NCBI RefSeq assembly: GCF_905220365.1 | Contig: NC_061126.1 | Span: forward strand, 6,820,001-6,884,000 | Direction of reading: 5' to 3' | From: Vanessa cardui | Lineage: Eukaryota > Arthropoda > Insecta > Lepidoptera > Nymphalidae | DNA length: 64,000 bases | Shown: positions 32,944 through 46,812 of the stretch, one piece after another | Position numbering within the stretch: position 1 is the first letter of the stretch | How the letters are laid out: the number at the start of each line of letters is the position of its first letter | Position numbers and translations under genes: made by a program | The notes under the pieces: generated by a model | Told to the model about the DNA's origin: nothing | The model's input: the letters and a program-made list of their open reading frames with translations, nothing else | Databases searched by the model: none

Positions 32944-35900
32944 ATGAGTAGTGAACCTCAAGCAAAACGTACCAAAATGAGTGCATTAGATCAACTAAAG
33001 CAATTTTCGACTGTTGTGGCTGATACAGGCGATTTTGAAGGTTAGAAACTTATCCTAGTGTATATGTCTATTATTACATGTTAAGTAAAATGTTGGTTAT
33101 GTGCAATGCAGTAGTTCAACTTCAATGTGACAATCATAGCAGTGTATTAAATTTAGTTTTTTATGTATATGAAATTATTACAATTATTTTCACATACTTT
33201 TCCTTACTCCTCAAGTACCATTGCGGGCAATTAAATCACACAATGTATATAAGTTACTTTAAGCCCTTGCATGTGTACATCTAGAAGACAATTTAATATA
33301 TTGATTATCTGATTTTTTTGCAGCTATGAAAGCCTATAAGCCCACAGATGCTACCACAAACCCAAGTCTCATTTTGTCTGCTGCTGGTATGGAACAGTAT
33401 CAGCATTTGCTTGATAAAGCTATTAAATATGGCAAAGACTGTGGAGGGTGAGTATATTAAATTCTTGTAATTTGACTTATATTGCACCATATATAGACTA
33501 TTGTATAACATATACATTGCTGTGTTGGTCTAGTGGTAAGAAATCCCCCAGTCTTGGGTTCAATCACTAGGTTGGGTAGCTTTTTTAAATACATAATTAA
33601 GTACAAGAGAGTTTTAGATATCATGTTTTGCTACAAAGGTGACTGCCACAGTTTTAGAGTAGGCTAGGTACTGTTATGTTAATATCTATTAATTTAAATT
33701 TATTTAGCTGTTTGCGCAATAAAATCACCATAGTCATGATACCTACATTGACTTAACAGCATATTTACATACACAAAGTGAAGTGCTATCATGGCATCTA
33801 AAGCAGTACTGATTGGTCAGTCATCTCGTAGGGTCTAGCTGACTTTAAATCTGTGGTGACAGTTCAACAACTAATTTGTAATTTCATTCTAGGTCAATCG
33901 ATGAACAACTAGGTGAAACATTAGACATGTTAAGTGTTTTATTTGGATGTGAAATACTTAAAATCATTCCTGGAAGAGTATCAGTTGAGGTTGACGCCAG
34001 GTATTAAAAGTCATTTTACAAGGTATTTTATTTTATCATAGGTGAAGTGAATGTTTATGATGTGTCATCTCTGTTTTCAGGTTATCCTTTGATAAGGATG
34101 CTAGTATGGCTAAAGCAATCAAGTTAATTACAATGTTTGCAGAACATGGCATAAAAAAGGAAAGAATTCTGATCAAGCTGGCATCAACTTGGGAAGGTAT
34201 TCAAGCTGCCAAGTAAGATTTTATTTTTATGATGATTTGAAAATAAAAAGTATAAATTTGAATTTAGAAAATATATTTGATTCATATTTCACCTTGTTGC
34301 AGAGAGCTTGAGAAAAAACATGGAATTCATTGTAATTTGACCTTGCTCTTTTCTTTATATCAAGCAATTGCATGTGCTGAGGCTAATGTGACATTGATAT
34401 CGCCGTTTGTTGGAAGAATCTTGGATTGGTATGTGACTACTTGTACTTATCAAATGTACTAATGTAATTTAGAATATTCTCCAAACCTCAACCTTAATGA
34501 GGAAGAGGACCCTACAGTGATGCTGCTATTTGACATTAATTTCATAATATAATAAAACTATTTAAAAAAGTAATATAGTAAAATTATATAAAAGTTATGT
34601 AATTGACCATGTAATAAGATATTCATTAATTATAACTATGTTTTAGGTATGTTGAGCATACAAAGAACACATATGAGGGAAAGGATGATCCGGGCGTAGT
34701 GTCTGTTACCCGTGTCTTTAATTATTACAAGAAGTTTGGTTACAAGACTCAAGTAATGGGTGCTTCTTTCCGTAACACTGGTGAAATAAGGGAACTGGCT
34801 GGTTGTGACTTGCTTACAATTAGTCCAAAACTTTTACAAGAGCTAGCCAATAGTGAACAACCTCTTAAAAAGGTATCTATGCATTACATTACACAGCTAA
34901 TTTGATCATTTACAATAAAAATCTGCAATATTGGATATAATGAATTTATTAATTTTTTGCTAAAGTTTACAATTACTTAGTTTTCTATCAGCTGGGTTTA
35001 AAATAAGAGTAATTCCATTTATGGCACTCCATTATGATAAGTCAAAATGACTTTATTTTTAAGTTAATGTTTAATCAATACTCATTTATACAGTCATGAC
35101 ATAGATAGAAATCTACTGCTTATCTTAATTAACTTTGTGTAATAAAATTATCTTTTGTTTCTAATGAAGAAATGAGAATGCAAAAATAATGTCATCTCCA
35201 TTGAGACTATTATCCAAGCTGACAATTTTTATTTGATATGGGTGTAAAAATCTAAAAAGTGTCAAAAATATAATTTTTTTTTATATTGAATAACTAGTAT
35301 TGCATTGTGCCTCAGTGTTTTTTTAGTAAATTTTAGGAACTGGCCAGTATTTGAAGGGTACATGAGGTTAAATTTAAGTTGCTACTTTCACTTAAAGTAC
35401 TTTGACACTGCTGAATTTGAACTGCTCTTTATAACTATTTTAGTACAGCTTGTAATAACTTAGCCTAGCCCAGAAAAGCCCATGTATAACTTAAAAAAGA
35501 ATGCAAATTTTATCTCAATGCTGTTGACCCGTTCTCAGGACCCTTATTGGATATTTTGTTTTTTTTATTTATAATATTTATCTTATGTGAAATCTATATC
35601 AATATTATAAATGTGAAAGTAACTTTGTCTGCCTATTGCTCTTTCATAACCAAACCGCTGACCCAAATTTGATGAAATTTGGTCGGCTACTATTTTTTCT
35701 AACATATAACAACCACGAACGCGAGCGAAGCCGCTGTCGACTACTGAATTATACATTGTCTTTTATACTATACTTGTAAAATAGAGCTGTAAGAACCTAA
35801 AAAAGTGATTGTTGTGCGAGAAACATTGTCATGTATGTATATGAAGGAGTGTGTATTATGCGTTATATACTTTTTCATATGACCATGGCCTCATTTCCTG

Positions 35901-36247
35901 AAAGCTTTCCTTCTCTGAATAACAAATGACTGTATTCTAAAAGACTTATTTTCAAGAGCTATGTATAAAATTTTATTACAGTAAATGAGTTCTAAGTTTA
36001 TGACTGTTTTGTTCAATTGTTTTAAATATTTTGTTTATTGAATGATTTTGTTTGTCAACAGGCTCTCGACGCGAAAGTCGCTGCTCAATGTGACATCGAA
36101 AAGATATCTTTGACTGAATCTCAATTCCGTTGGCACCTGAATGAAGATCAGATGGCTACAGATAAACTGTCCGAAGGTATCAGGAAGTTTGCTGCGGATA
36201 CCAGAAAGTTGGAGTCACTCATTAAGTCATTGCTGGCAAAGAAGTGA
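32944..36247 (+). CDS. Taldo: transaldolase
   Basis: Enzyme of the non-oxidative pentose phosphate pathway in the cytosol; it moves a three-carbon dihydroxyacetone unit between sugar phosphates through a lysine Schiff base. Seven exons: 32944-33040, 33324-33447, 33893-34000, 34081-34212, 34303-34428, 34647-34872 and 36062-36247. They total 332 codons plus stop, the normal eukaryotic length. Key segments are the TDATTNPSL-like KPTDATTNPSL (about residues 37-47), GRVSVEVDAR (about 100-110) and ILIKLASTWEGI with the catalytic Lys at 142, the same number as in the human enzyme. FNYYKKFGYKTQVMGASFRN and GCDLLTISPKLL follow. The short MSSEPQAKRTKMS start is typical of insects. A possible internal start is Met12. 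The 1.2-kb last intron contains repeat DNA. AATAAA lies near 36484. Confidence 0.96.
33516..33590 (+). repeat. tRNA-like SINE head in a transaldolase intron
   Basis: A box A-like tggtctagtggtaagaa and a box B-like gggttcaatc are spaced as in a tRNA-derived promoter, preceded by gctgtgt as in lepidopteran SINE heads. No SINE body or clear duplication was found, and no full cloverleaf can be drawn, so this is a truncated SINE rather than a tRNA gene. Confidence 0.55.
35590..35755 (+). repeat. fragment of a common lepidopteran repeat with a gcgaagccg tail
   Basis: The sequence runs atattataaatgtgaaagta, ctttgtctgcc, ttgctctttcataacc, accgctgaccc, aatttgatgaaatttgg and ends gcgagcgaagccgctg. This wording occurs in a very frequent non-coding repeat of butterflies and moths, perhaps Helitron-like. 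A 5' scrap occurs near 28135-28175 and a 3' scrap (cccgagcgaagccgggcagg) near 55818-55850. Classification is uncertain. Confidence 0.5.
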
Positions 36248-39200
36248 AACTATGAAACTTAATAGTTGCATTTGCAGTTTACATACAAGATGATTTTAGT
36301 TTATTTCAAAATTTATGAGTGACAAGGTACAACTTGTTGTCTTCCATTATATTATAATGCCGTTTTACAAGTTTTTACAAATTTTATTACAATTTAAGAG
36401 TAATGTGTACTGTAAGGGTATTTAATATTTTTATACATTCCCGGTTTTGTTATATACACTTTTTCAGGTGATGTTATTTTAAAATAAAAAATTGAATCGA
36501 AATATGTGTTTAATTTTTAAAAGATATCAATTTACACAAACATTGGAACACTTGGATTTTATCATTTAATTGATAATTACTAATATAATCAGTTCAATCA
36601 AATCTAATCGCATCAAATTATACTTTATTGTAATAGAGTTTAATGAGTACCTTTGAAATATTTTACAAAACTGTGACCATCATCGGCTTGGGATGTTGAT
36701 TCTACCGAAAACAGCCGGCAAGAAATAAAAAATACAACATGAATGCACCCAAACAAGCTACGCCTGTTACGGGCCTGCATTCAGTAGTAATTCTTTTGTG
36801 ATATATACGCCTTTAAAGCAGTATTCCGGAAAAAGTAAAGGAAAGCTAACTACAGCTTAATTACAAAAAAAAGTATAGAATATTTTGGCTAGGATGTAGG
36901 AAGCATCATATTCGAACTTTACGCATTATGTGCGCCAGCGCTAAGTAATGACTAATCTCACCTTTATAATAGGATGGGAACGTGAATTCGAGTCGTAAAT
37001 ATTTCAGGTAGTATAGCATCGGTTTAACTGGTAATTGGAACACAGGAGTTTCTACAATTCAGTTACATATTCAATAATTTTCATAACATCTATACGGGGT
37101 TTTATCCCAGAAAGAGGTGAAGAATTTAATTTTTTTTTTGTTTTATGCAGAAATAAAAATACTTTCATGTAATATTTGTGAATATAACAAGTAAATTGCA
37201 ATACTAAAAGTGTAGGTAACAGAGTTTGGTCAGAACTTTATTCGGAAATCACAGTACAACACGCCTTGTCTCGTAATATTGATTACCTAATTCAATGACG
37301 ACATTTTAAAGTCAGATTTTAAATAGGTGTAATTTTTTGCCTGTGTTTTATAGAGAGTACAAGAGCACAAGCAAAGACAACAAAGAAAATACAAAACAAT
37401 TCGGTTTAATGCCTTAAAATATAATTTTGAAAACGTAAAATAATCACAGGATGTTTGATCTAAGTATTATAATCAAGCATTTGCATACCTTTAGTTGTAT
37501 CTTATTAAGTACCTAGCAGTAAAAACTCAATCATTATTTTTATTTATCGATTTTAAATTTCCTAGAGGGTCCTTTTTTTACCTATTCATCTGATTTCCAT
37601 TAATTCATCCGTTAATCCGTAACCAGTCATATACACGCCCTAAATGTGTCAACATACCTAACAGAAATCATGTAATATCTACCTGAATTATAGTAAGTTT
37701 AATGAAGGTGCATATTCTACCGTCAAACAGCAAACAAGAAACAGTAAGTTTCGGGTTTGAAAAATCAGTGACACTAGAAGGGCCATAACATCTTATTATA
37801 GTTCCCTAAATTGTTGACGCATTGGCGATGTAAGGAACAAATTACCGTTTGTCCAATTTTTAAATTTACTGTCAGTGTTACCCATGTTACATAAATTATG
37901 TAATAATTATGTGAATACTATCCTTCTTAGCTTTAGAGCTCTTTAAATAAGCATAAAACTATAATATGTCTTTGAGTACTATTTATTTAACTTCATTTAA
38001 TATTCGTCTACATTACTATTAGGGAAGGCTGATAGACATAGTCAGGTGGGAGGGTTGTATCATGTTTCAAATATCACTTAAGTTTTCTCACTAGTAAAAC
38101 CTTGATACCCAGTGCCACAATTTGAACGCAGGAGACTATAAGAATGCCAGCAATATGCGTGCGGGACATATCCTCAGTGGTTCATGTTTCCCTCGGTGGT
38201 TGTGTTTGTGTTGTGTGAAAAAAATCCCTTAAACAGAATATCAAATTGCCATATCAACGATATAATAATTATTATTGACCTTAAATAATTAAAAGGAAAA
38301 TTTAGGAAACTCAATCCAAGATTTATGCATTAAATAAGTAAAGGGTTAATATTATGAAGAAGTGCTTATTTGTGAAAAGTGACAGTGAATCTGAAAATGT
38401 AAATTCAACTAATAAAGCAACTAGGTAGGAACTTTTAAGAAGAAACTAAAGGAAACAAAACAAAGAAAGCCACAAAAGATCCAAAAGGAAAAAGCGAGAC
38501 AACGAAATACACCAAAGGAAAGAAAACGTGAAGGCCAAACAAAATTCAAATGAAAAATATGAATTAAATAAATCTGTATAACGAATAAAACGTAAAAAAA
38601 TTAATGATGACAGTGAAACCGAGTATGTAAAATGATGAATGAAGTAATTAAGTAGAAAATCCTTAAATAAATAATCACATCGTATCATAACATTTGTTTT
38701 CCTTCTCCCAATAGAGTAGGTACCTACATTCAACTTTACCACATCCTGGTTGCTGCGTCCCCTGGCGGTGGGGAGACTTGCCTCTTATTTCAATTTTCAT
38801 TGATGTCCCTTAATATTTTGATAGTATTAATGATATACATGAGTATCGTTAAATAACTAGACTATGAAATCATAGTCGTACCCCCATTCTACCTCAATTT
38901 TTTTATAAGAAATTAAAATATTATATATAACGGTTCAAGTCTCTCGGACCCCGACTGCCATAGATTTAGCTTGTGACATTTTTTATCACAGTAAATTATT
39001 TCGTATACTTGTTTGAATATATGTACGTCTTTTCTTTTATTAATAATAGTTTATCACTAAATTTTAATTCTCAAGTTTTCTAAATTATTGCTTTGAAATC
39101 TGAATATATAGATAATAATAAATTAATTTGAGATTTTTATAAAGTAATAGGTTGATAAGTTGTAAGTATTAATTTATAAAATAACTTTATAATGTAGTAA

Positions 39201-41192
39201 TTTGTATGTCGTTTGATGAAAATGGGTACATAGCAGGTTTAAGAGGGTGTTGTTATTACTAGAATCTTTAATAAATCATTAATAAGATTCTGTAAATAAA
39301 AAGTTCTTATTCGATTAATATCTTAAAGATAAAAGACATTAGTCCAGTGAATAAAGACATTCCACTTCGGAAGAAAAAGGAGAAATCTGGAACATAAGCC
39401 CAAAAGTACTCATTGATCCATGTGCCGCTCAGAAAGTTGAAGGTCGCGACAAACAGTTTTTCGTGATAATCTCGTGAACGGTCATAGTTATAAAAAAAAG
39501 TTGTAGTTATTATATTTGTAGCATTTAAAATTAAAAAAAAAAAAAAAACTAATATCACTTCTTCTCGGGTAACCAACCGTTTTCGAGAAAATTTGATTTG
39601 GATTGGGTTTTTGTTTAGAACCACGAAAGGAAGGTTTATCTAAAAACCAGGTTTTCCCCTATTTTTTCTATTGCCTATTATATGCCTTTATTTACTGGAC
39701 TTTGTGGGATAAAATACGATCAAGAGTGGTATTTAGCCAACTCGTAACAGAAAAAAGTACATTATCGGTAATAGTTATGATATCGGCTTTATAAAAACTG
39801 ATTATAGCATTTAGAAGACAGAAACATTTTTAAAGTTATCTAGAAGGTCTATGCATTAAGTCCATTGATTTTTAGTTAAGACTTTAAGCTATTTTGTAAT
39901 GATTTCAGCTGAAGTCTGGCATTTAACATTCAGGTATTATAAAGTATTTACTTGTTATTTATACTGTACTACTACATACCTATCAATAGTATTTTTAATT
40001 TACTTCTACATAATAACATATTTAATATTAACTTTTGAAGATATATACGTATATTTACAGTAGTGTTTATAGTATATCAATACCGTCTTGTTTTTCCTTT
40101 TTAATATTGGCTTCGAATCGATTAATAATTCTGTAACTATCTTAATCCTTAACTAGACGATAAACTTTTATTGGCTCGACTGAATTTAAAATCAAAACTT
40201 GGAATCGACGGTTTTATACTTTCGCTACTAGCCCAACGATAGAAGCATATATTTGTATAATATATAGGAACAATTTTATTAATGGAATAAAATAAATAAA
40301 TATAACATTACAATATTTTAAAAAGTAGCCAAAAGTGTTACTACGTAATTTAGAAGCGTTTTAATATTTATTGTAAGTTAATGGAAATTCAACAAGGAAA
40401 CGTCCCTTGTATGACCTAGGACGCAGATATGTCAGTGTGGGCATCAGGGCAAGAAGGCGCGCACGGCGCTGTAATCAATACGCCGCTCTACTTTCAGCGA
40501 CCTTCCTTATCGTAGCGGCCGCCCGCCTATGCCGGCGCTCACCTACCGCCTATGCTTTCGTGCAAATTAATTCAATTAATAAATCATGTGTTTTACAAAA
40601 CTAGTGTAATATTTGTGTAAAGTGTTCCGTACATATTTATTTTTATTATTTTATGAAAAAAATCAACAGCAAATTATAGAATTTTAAACGAAAGTTTTAG
40701 CGTTACTACATATTTTCAAATTTATATCGTGTTTATCTTATAAATTAACGCCGACCTTGTGGCATTGTGATGCAAGCGCAGGACATTTCCATATGATTTT
40801 CGTCTGGGAGAGAACCGACCCACGGGGGCGGTGAAGAGGGTGCGGTGGTAGCGGAGACTTGATATTGACCTAGATGTTCATTCAGAGTTCGGTCGATGCG
40901 AAACTTGACAACTGCGCGTTCCTGCGTTTCATGTTTTTCGATTTAATGTGCTTTTAATTCGGCAATGGATTTATTTGTTTTTCTTTGTTGAATATAAATG
41001 GAGTCATTTACAGGACTCATGCGTTTGTGTTCTAAATTTCACTACAGAAGTATCTCATTATCCGTCAATCGTTAAGCTCGGGGGTGTAATGTGATGTTAA
41101 GTGCTCATTGGTGGCAGTGCGATCAGCGCTCAAGTGTCTCTCGATAAAATGATACTGCGATTTTTTTTAAATAGTTCCTGAATAAAAGCAAT
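36248..41192. other. intergenic DNA between transaldolase and the SLC6 gene
   Basis: The first about 250 bp are transaldolase 3' UTR. Decayed repeats occupy about 36610-36740 and 37705-37870 (relatives of those at 1620 and 5800). A Lys-rich short frame near 38354-38424 leads nowhere recognisable. GC-rich patches at about 40405-40565 and 40795-40860 stand out from the AT background and may mark SLC6 promoter or 5' untranslated exons; a possible acceptor (tttcactacag) lies at about 41046. No further gene seen. Confidence 0.45.
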
Positions 41193-44100
41193 ATGAAGCC
41201 GGAAAAGCAAACACCTATACCTGCGGTCACCGAAAACATACCCACAATGGAAATAAAGTACTCAGTGAGTATCGATCAATGTGGTATCGAACTTAACCGA
41301 TTTAGTTGAACTTTTTAGAAAGCCATTAATTTGTTTTTTAGAACTATGAATTAGACTATTTGTCTCAGTTGAGTTGATACATTATATATAAATTATAAAA
41401 TTAAATAGTAAATGTTATTTTATAACAGTGCAAGGAAGAAATTATAACGGAAACGGTGACTGAGGAAACGGAACCAGAACGCGGGAATTGGACGGGACGC
41501 TTTGACTTCCTATTATCACTTCTAGGATATAGTGTCGGATTAGGCAACGTTTGGCGATTCCCATATCTATGCTACAATAACGGAGGAGGTGGGTGAAATA
41601 GAATTTACAGTGATTTCTTGAGAGTTTTGCTTGTATCTCATCTACGTTTTGTATGTAAATTGTAGAAAAACATTAAAATAAAAGAAAAACATATACTTGA
41701 TATGTATACCTAATTGATATTTATTGAATGTAAACAATTCTTATGTAATTAAGGTCGTAATCAGATCAATCTTATATTGAGGTTTTGCCCATTCGTCATC
41801 TATTATGTAGGTGTAAAGTAGCGTTCAGGTGACACTGTAGAAATAATGAGCGGTTGTATCGTGTTATTGCTAATGAGTTTGACCACTAATTTGCTGCCAT
41901 ACCATAAATGCATTAAGTAAATGTTTTGTATTGAAAAAGGAGTATAATATTTTTTTAAACGGAGGTTTCTGATTCTTATATTTCTGATAAGCACTGTTTT
42001 GATATTTAAAAGCTGTCGACAATATTTTTTGAGAAAAATGCTTACGAGCCTTATCTACATTAGTTTCAGATAGATTTCATTTTTAACTTACTTCTAAATA
42101 AATACCTTTAAATGTGCTTAGATGTCATTTTAAAGTAAATATAACAGTAACATGACTTTGGGTACACACTTATTAACTTAGTACATCGTATAAGAGTATA
42201 TCATACATTTGCAACAGGCTTATATTTAATTTGTTTGCAGGTGCATTTTTAATTCCATTCACGATTATGCTTGTGATTGCTGGCCTTCCGCTCATGTTTA
42301 TGGAGTTATCATTCGGCCAATATGCTGCTCTTGGACCTGTCGCAGTGTACAATCGATTCTGCCCCCTTTTCCGAGGGTTAGGTTACGGAATGGTCATAGT
42401 ATCCAGTATAGTAATGCTGTATTATAATCTTATTATCGCATGGACCATTTACTACATGGTGGTATCATTCGCGAGCATCTTTTATCAACTTCCATGGCAA
42501 AACTGTGACGCTGATTGGAGTACTAAGTGTAAGTTAAGATAATCAATTTCTTCTGCTCGAAATCAAGTTTAGCGATCATTATAATAACCTTGATCTTTGT
42601 TAATTCGATTGCATGCACTGTCAAAAAGTCTCTAATTTACTATAAATTATTCTAGTTTGTTATTCGTACGAAGAGGCAAGTCGTTGTCAGCAGCAAAATG
42701 GTACATATTACTTACGACAATGCTTAAACCAGAGTTATGCTACACTTCACGATATCGTCGCTCTTGCTGAAGTGGCTCTACGTCGACCGCCTGCTGAGGA
42801 ATATTTTACGTAAGCATAAAATAGTTTCTACTTTAATGTGTAACTTTCTTATGATAACATTATATAATTTTTATTAAAATGTTTAAATGATTGGTCGATT
42901 GTTTTTACAGTAATCAAGTACTTGGCCTGTCATCAGGAATCGAAGAGACAGGTCACATTCGTGTGGGCATGGCTGCGTGTTTATTTGCCGCTTGGCTTAT
43001 CGTCTTTCTTTGCTTATGCAAAGGAGTACAATCATCAGGAAAGGTATGCAGAAATAATATCAGATTTTTTAATTTACGTATATTTTATGCCATTTACGTT
43101 TAAGGAGTTTCAGTGGCACCTTCGGCAGTGTAATGACGCGGTCGGACAGTTCCATTGAATAGATATGAATTACGACGTAACTGGCAAACTGACCTTGATC
43201 ACTCTTTTTTTTTGTTTCATATTCACCGGTCGGCTTATTTATCAATCTGTAAACGTCAAAAATCGATAACGAAATTTTAGATTAGCTATTTTATTCATGT
43301 TATTATGGTGTTAGGTTTTAAACAAATATTTTACAATTATATATATGCGTTGGTGGCCGATTCCAGGCCTTGCAGTCATGCTCACCGGGGACTAGATTGC
43401 TAAACTACCCTGAATATATTACTATGCACAATAATCTCTTGCACAATTCATTTTAATAAGAATGGGCGCAACAGGTGCATTCTTATGTGCACTATCATAG
43501 CACAATGATGAATGATAATTGCGCTACCGGCTATCGTATTAACAGCTGTATTGAGTAGTGAATTGCTCAATTATTACAATTAATTAGAAAAAAGAAATAC
43601 ATTAACTTGTCCATTAACTTTTATTGCGTAGCGGTAAAGAATAAAAAATAGAAGTTGCGATAGCCCAATAGACACTAAAATATTAGACGAAGATATTACA
43701 TCTTTCCCAATCGATTTCGGGTCCCGGTTTCTCGTTGTTGGTTAGATTCGGGATATCTATTGTAGTTGTAGTAGTAGTAGATAGCCCAACAAGGCATTTA
43801 ATGCATTCAAGTAAAACTACACATAAAAAATTTTGACGTGTTTCTAAAGTGAAAATTATGTCAATAAGCGCTAGAATTAAAAGTTTCTTATATACATAAT
43901 ATTTTTGTATTTCAGTCTATTTTTTGGCGGTTTTCTATAAATTGCAAATAAGTACTCGAAATTTCTCACTGATCTAATGTAAGTCAGAAGGAAACACCTG
44001 AAGATCGTAACTGTTCCAAGCAACGCTAGATAAGATATGAGCATAGATACCGCGATTTACGAGCATCTGTCTTAATCTTGGGGGTAGCACACATTGTTGG

Positions 44101-46776
44101 CAGAGTTCATGTATATATGTTCATGTAGGCTGTATAAAAAAAATATTTTTACGAAAATCATTAGCATTACAGAAAAAAGATCTAAAAGTACCATATAAGT
44201 ATAAATATTTCAAAATAAACAATAAGATCCTAAATAGCAGAGACGTGTGTTAAATTCATGTATTTAATATAAAAAGGCTTGGACGCTGTCAGTTTTTTAA
44301 ATGCGTCTTCATTTATTAGAGAAATTGTGCCTTGTAAATGTACATTACATCATTCGAACTGGAAAGTGGATATGTTTTTCCTTGGTGCTGTGTTCTAAAA
44401 AGTCATTATCGCTTTACTTTGCTTATTTGTTATAAGCTTGTTTATTTATGTTTGAGTATATAAGAAAATAATGATTTATATTAAAATTAAGCAAATTACA
44501 GTCTGTAAATGTTTAAATCTTGGAAACCTAGTCTTCTTTTAAGGAAAGAGACTTGAAATGTATTTTGGTGAACCTTGCAGTTTTGTAGACATGTTTTCCT
44601 CCATCGCTAAGTTCGAGTTGATAAATTATAGATTACCATTATTAAGCCCGAACTGAATAATTGTCAGCTTTTTCAGTCAGTTCGAATTTTTGATGACATA
44701 CGTAACATTATGGGAGAATAAATTGCAAAACATCATTTGATTACACAGAGTAACTAATAATTGTAACTCCCATTTTTTAAATTGTTGCAATAAGTCTGAC
44801 ATCCGCCAATCGCAAAATAGCAAATGACATCGTTTTAAAATTTGCCTTTTGGAAATATGCAATTTTTTGTGTTTGTATCTGAAAAAGTGTTAAATCTTTA
44901 ATCGACGAATTTAAGGTAAAGAATGATAACATGTTGTTTATTGTTCACAGGTAGTGTACTTCACGGCGCTCTTTCCTTATGTCGTACTGGTGATATTATT
45001 TGTTCGCGGGGTAAGTTTACCGGGAGCTTCTACGGGGATTCTGTTTTATCTTACACCGGATTTTAGTCAGCTTGCTAACGCTCAGGTATATATCGTTATG
45101 TTACAGTTTTACATATTTTTATAATAAACATGCATACGGTTCTTAATATAAGTAAATCTTTATTTCAGGTGTGGGGTGATGCTGCAGTTCAAATATTTTT
45201 CGCGTTGAGTCCAGCTTGGGGAGGGCTCATCACACTTTCATCTTATAACAAATTTACCAACAATTGCTATATGTATGTATACTTCTAATAAGTATATTTA
45301 AAAAAAAAGTTGATACCTACATCTACATATATTCAAAGCAATAATTGTTGTTTTCAGAGATTCATTGATCGTGGCGGTGTCAAATATTGGTACATCGTTT
45401 TTTGCCGGTTTAGTTATATTTTCCGTAATAGGATTTTTAGCCCATGAACTAAACGTTGGCGTCGATCGTGTAGTAGATCAAGGAGCAGGTCTAGCTTTCA
45501 TAGTGTACCCTGAAGTAGTAACTAGACTACCAGTCTCACCTCTTTGGTCCATTCTGTTCTTCGTAATGCTTTTAACTTTAGGACTGGATTCTCAGGTATG
45601 CTTGTAATACATTTTTTAATATATTTAAATAACAAGCTACTCTAATTACGTATTTTTCTGTTATTAGTTCGCTTTGATGGAGACGGTAACCACAGCAATA
45701 TTGGATCGATTTCCAAATTTCCGTCAGAAGAAAGTTTGGGTTGTTTTAACGGTAGCAATTTTTGGCTACATGGGTGGTTTAATTTTTACAACTAATGTAA
45801 GTTTATGTTTCATACATCGTTATTTTAGTGTGTGTGCACATAAAGGCATCAACTGCAAGCTTACTTATTGTTTATATTTCAGAGTGGAATGTATTGGTTG
45901 CAACTTATGGATAAATATGCAGCGAATTGGTCAGTTCTTATAATCGCTATTGGTGAATGCATCATTATTGCCTGGATTTACGGAGCAGAAAAGTTTTGTC
46001 GAGATATACAAAGTATGATCGGTCGGCAGTCAAAGCTCTGGGTTGTTTTTTGGAGTGCGATGTGGCGAATCATCACTCCAGCCGCATTAGTTGTAAGTAA
46101 AATAATTGATTACGCATTTAAATTTAATTGCGAGTCTAACATTGTAACATACGTATCGTATTTTCAGTTCATTTTAGTGTTCAATTGGATTGAATATAAG
46201 CCGGCATCATATGGCCACTATGTGTATCCGATGTGGGCTGATGCTGTTGGCTGGATACTTGGAGTATTACCAATTGTTGTAGTGGTTATTATGGCCGTTA
46301 ATCAGATTTGCAGTGGGCCTGATGATCTTACCATTATGGAGGTGAGTAACATATGGTCAACTTTTAATTAGAAAACAAGTCTCATCATACAAAGCGTACT
46401 GATTAATATCAAATATATGCAAGGAAACAGGGCTTTTATCAGGTTATCGATTTATAAATAGTGGTCGTTGATTACATCCTTACAACTTAAGCTCAATGGC
46501 CAAGAACCAATTAAGTACGTCATAATTTTCACGCTTAATAGATTCTAGCGTCTTATCTTTAATAAAACCCAAAAATAAAAATATTTGTGTGCTTTAAAAT
46601 ACTACGACTTATATCATACGTTACTTTAGAAAGCACGTGTTCTCGCACGGCCAACTGATGAATGGGGGCCGGCGTCCGGGTCCGTCTGCAGTAGCGCACT
46701 GCGGACGGAGACGGAGCTGTCGCCGCCGGTGCTGCTACTGCACGGCCGTCACGTGCTGCGCGAGCGGGGCGCATGA
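41193..46776 (+). CDS. SLC6 sodium/chloride-dependent transporter, glycine-transporter-like (short form)
   Basis: It is a plasma-membrane symporter driven by sodium and chloride. Twelve exons: 41193-41264, 41429-41588, 42241-42528, 42656-42809, 42911-43043, 44951-45085, 45169-45272, 45358-45595, 45668-45796, 45883-46092, 46168-46341 and 46630-46776. They give 647 residues. TM1 has GYSVGLGNVWRFPYLCYNNG (57-76). The large second outside loop has Cys175 and Cys184 and glycosylation sites NGT (188) and NQS (198). TM6 has SPAWGGLITLSSYNKF (from 328). VDQGAGLAFIVYPEVVTRLP and MLLTLGLDSQFALMET match glycine transporters best, though substrate is inferred. Exon 12 encodes the cytosolic KARVLARPTDEWGPAS, a usual SLC6 ending, then an in-frame TGA at 46774-46776. 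That exon continues open to a donor at 46813, so a longer product is likely. Confidence 0.9.
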
Positions 46777-46812
46777 CCCATGCACGCCCATCCGCTCATT
46801 GCTATGCGGAAG
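46777..46812 (+). other. post-stop continuation of SLC6 exon 12
   Basis: After the TGA at 46774-46776 the same frame runs 12 more open codons to a strong donor (gtaagt at 46813). The exon 46630-46812 is 183 bp, a multiple of three, with phase 0 on both sides. The base after TGA is C, the context most permissive for ribosomal readthrough in animals. With only 36 nt between stop and donor, the short form should escape nonsense-mediated decay. Confidence 0.6.

Noticed and set aside
33516..33590. Second tRNA-like stretch
   Set aside because: No full cloverleaf can be drawn; it matches the head of a lepidopteran SINE.
38340..38740. Lys-rich, possibly decayed coding sequence
   Set aside because: Stops interrupt every frame quickly and no family is recognised; A-rich composition explains the Lys codons.
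40407..40604. 65-codon Arg/Ala-rich frame
   Set aside because: Its composition comes from a GC-rich patch; no family resemblance, and it lies where a promoter is expected.
46559..46774. Ala/Arg-rich minus-strand frame
   Set aside because: Shadow of the GC-rich SLC6 exon 12 on the other strand.
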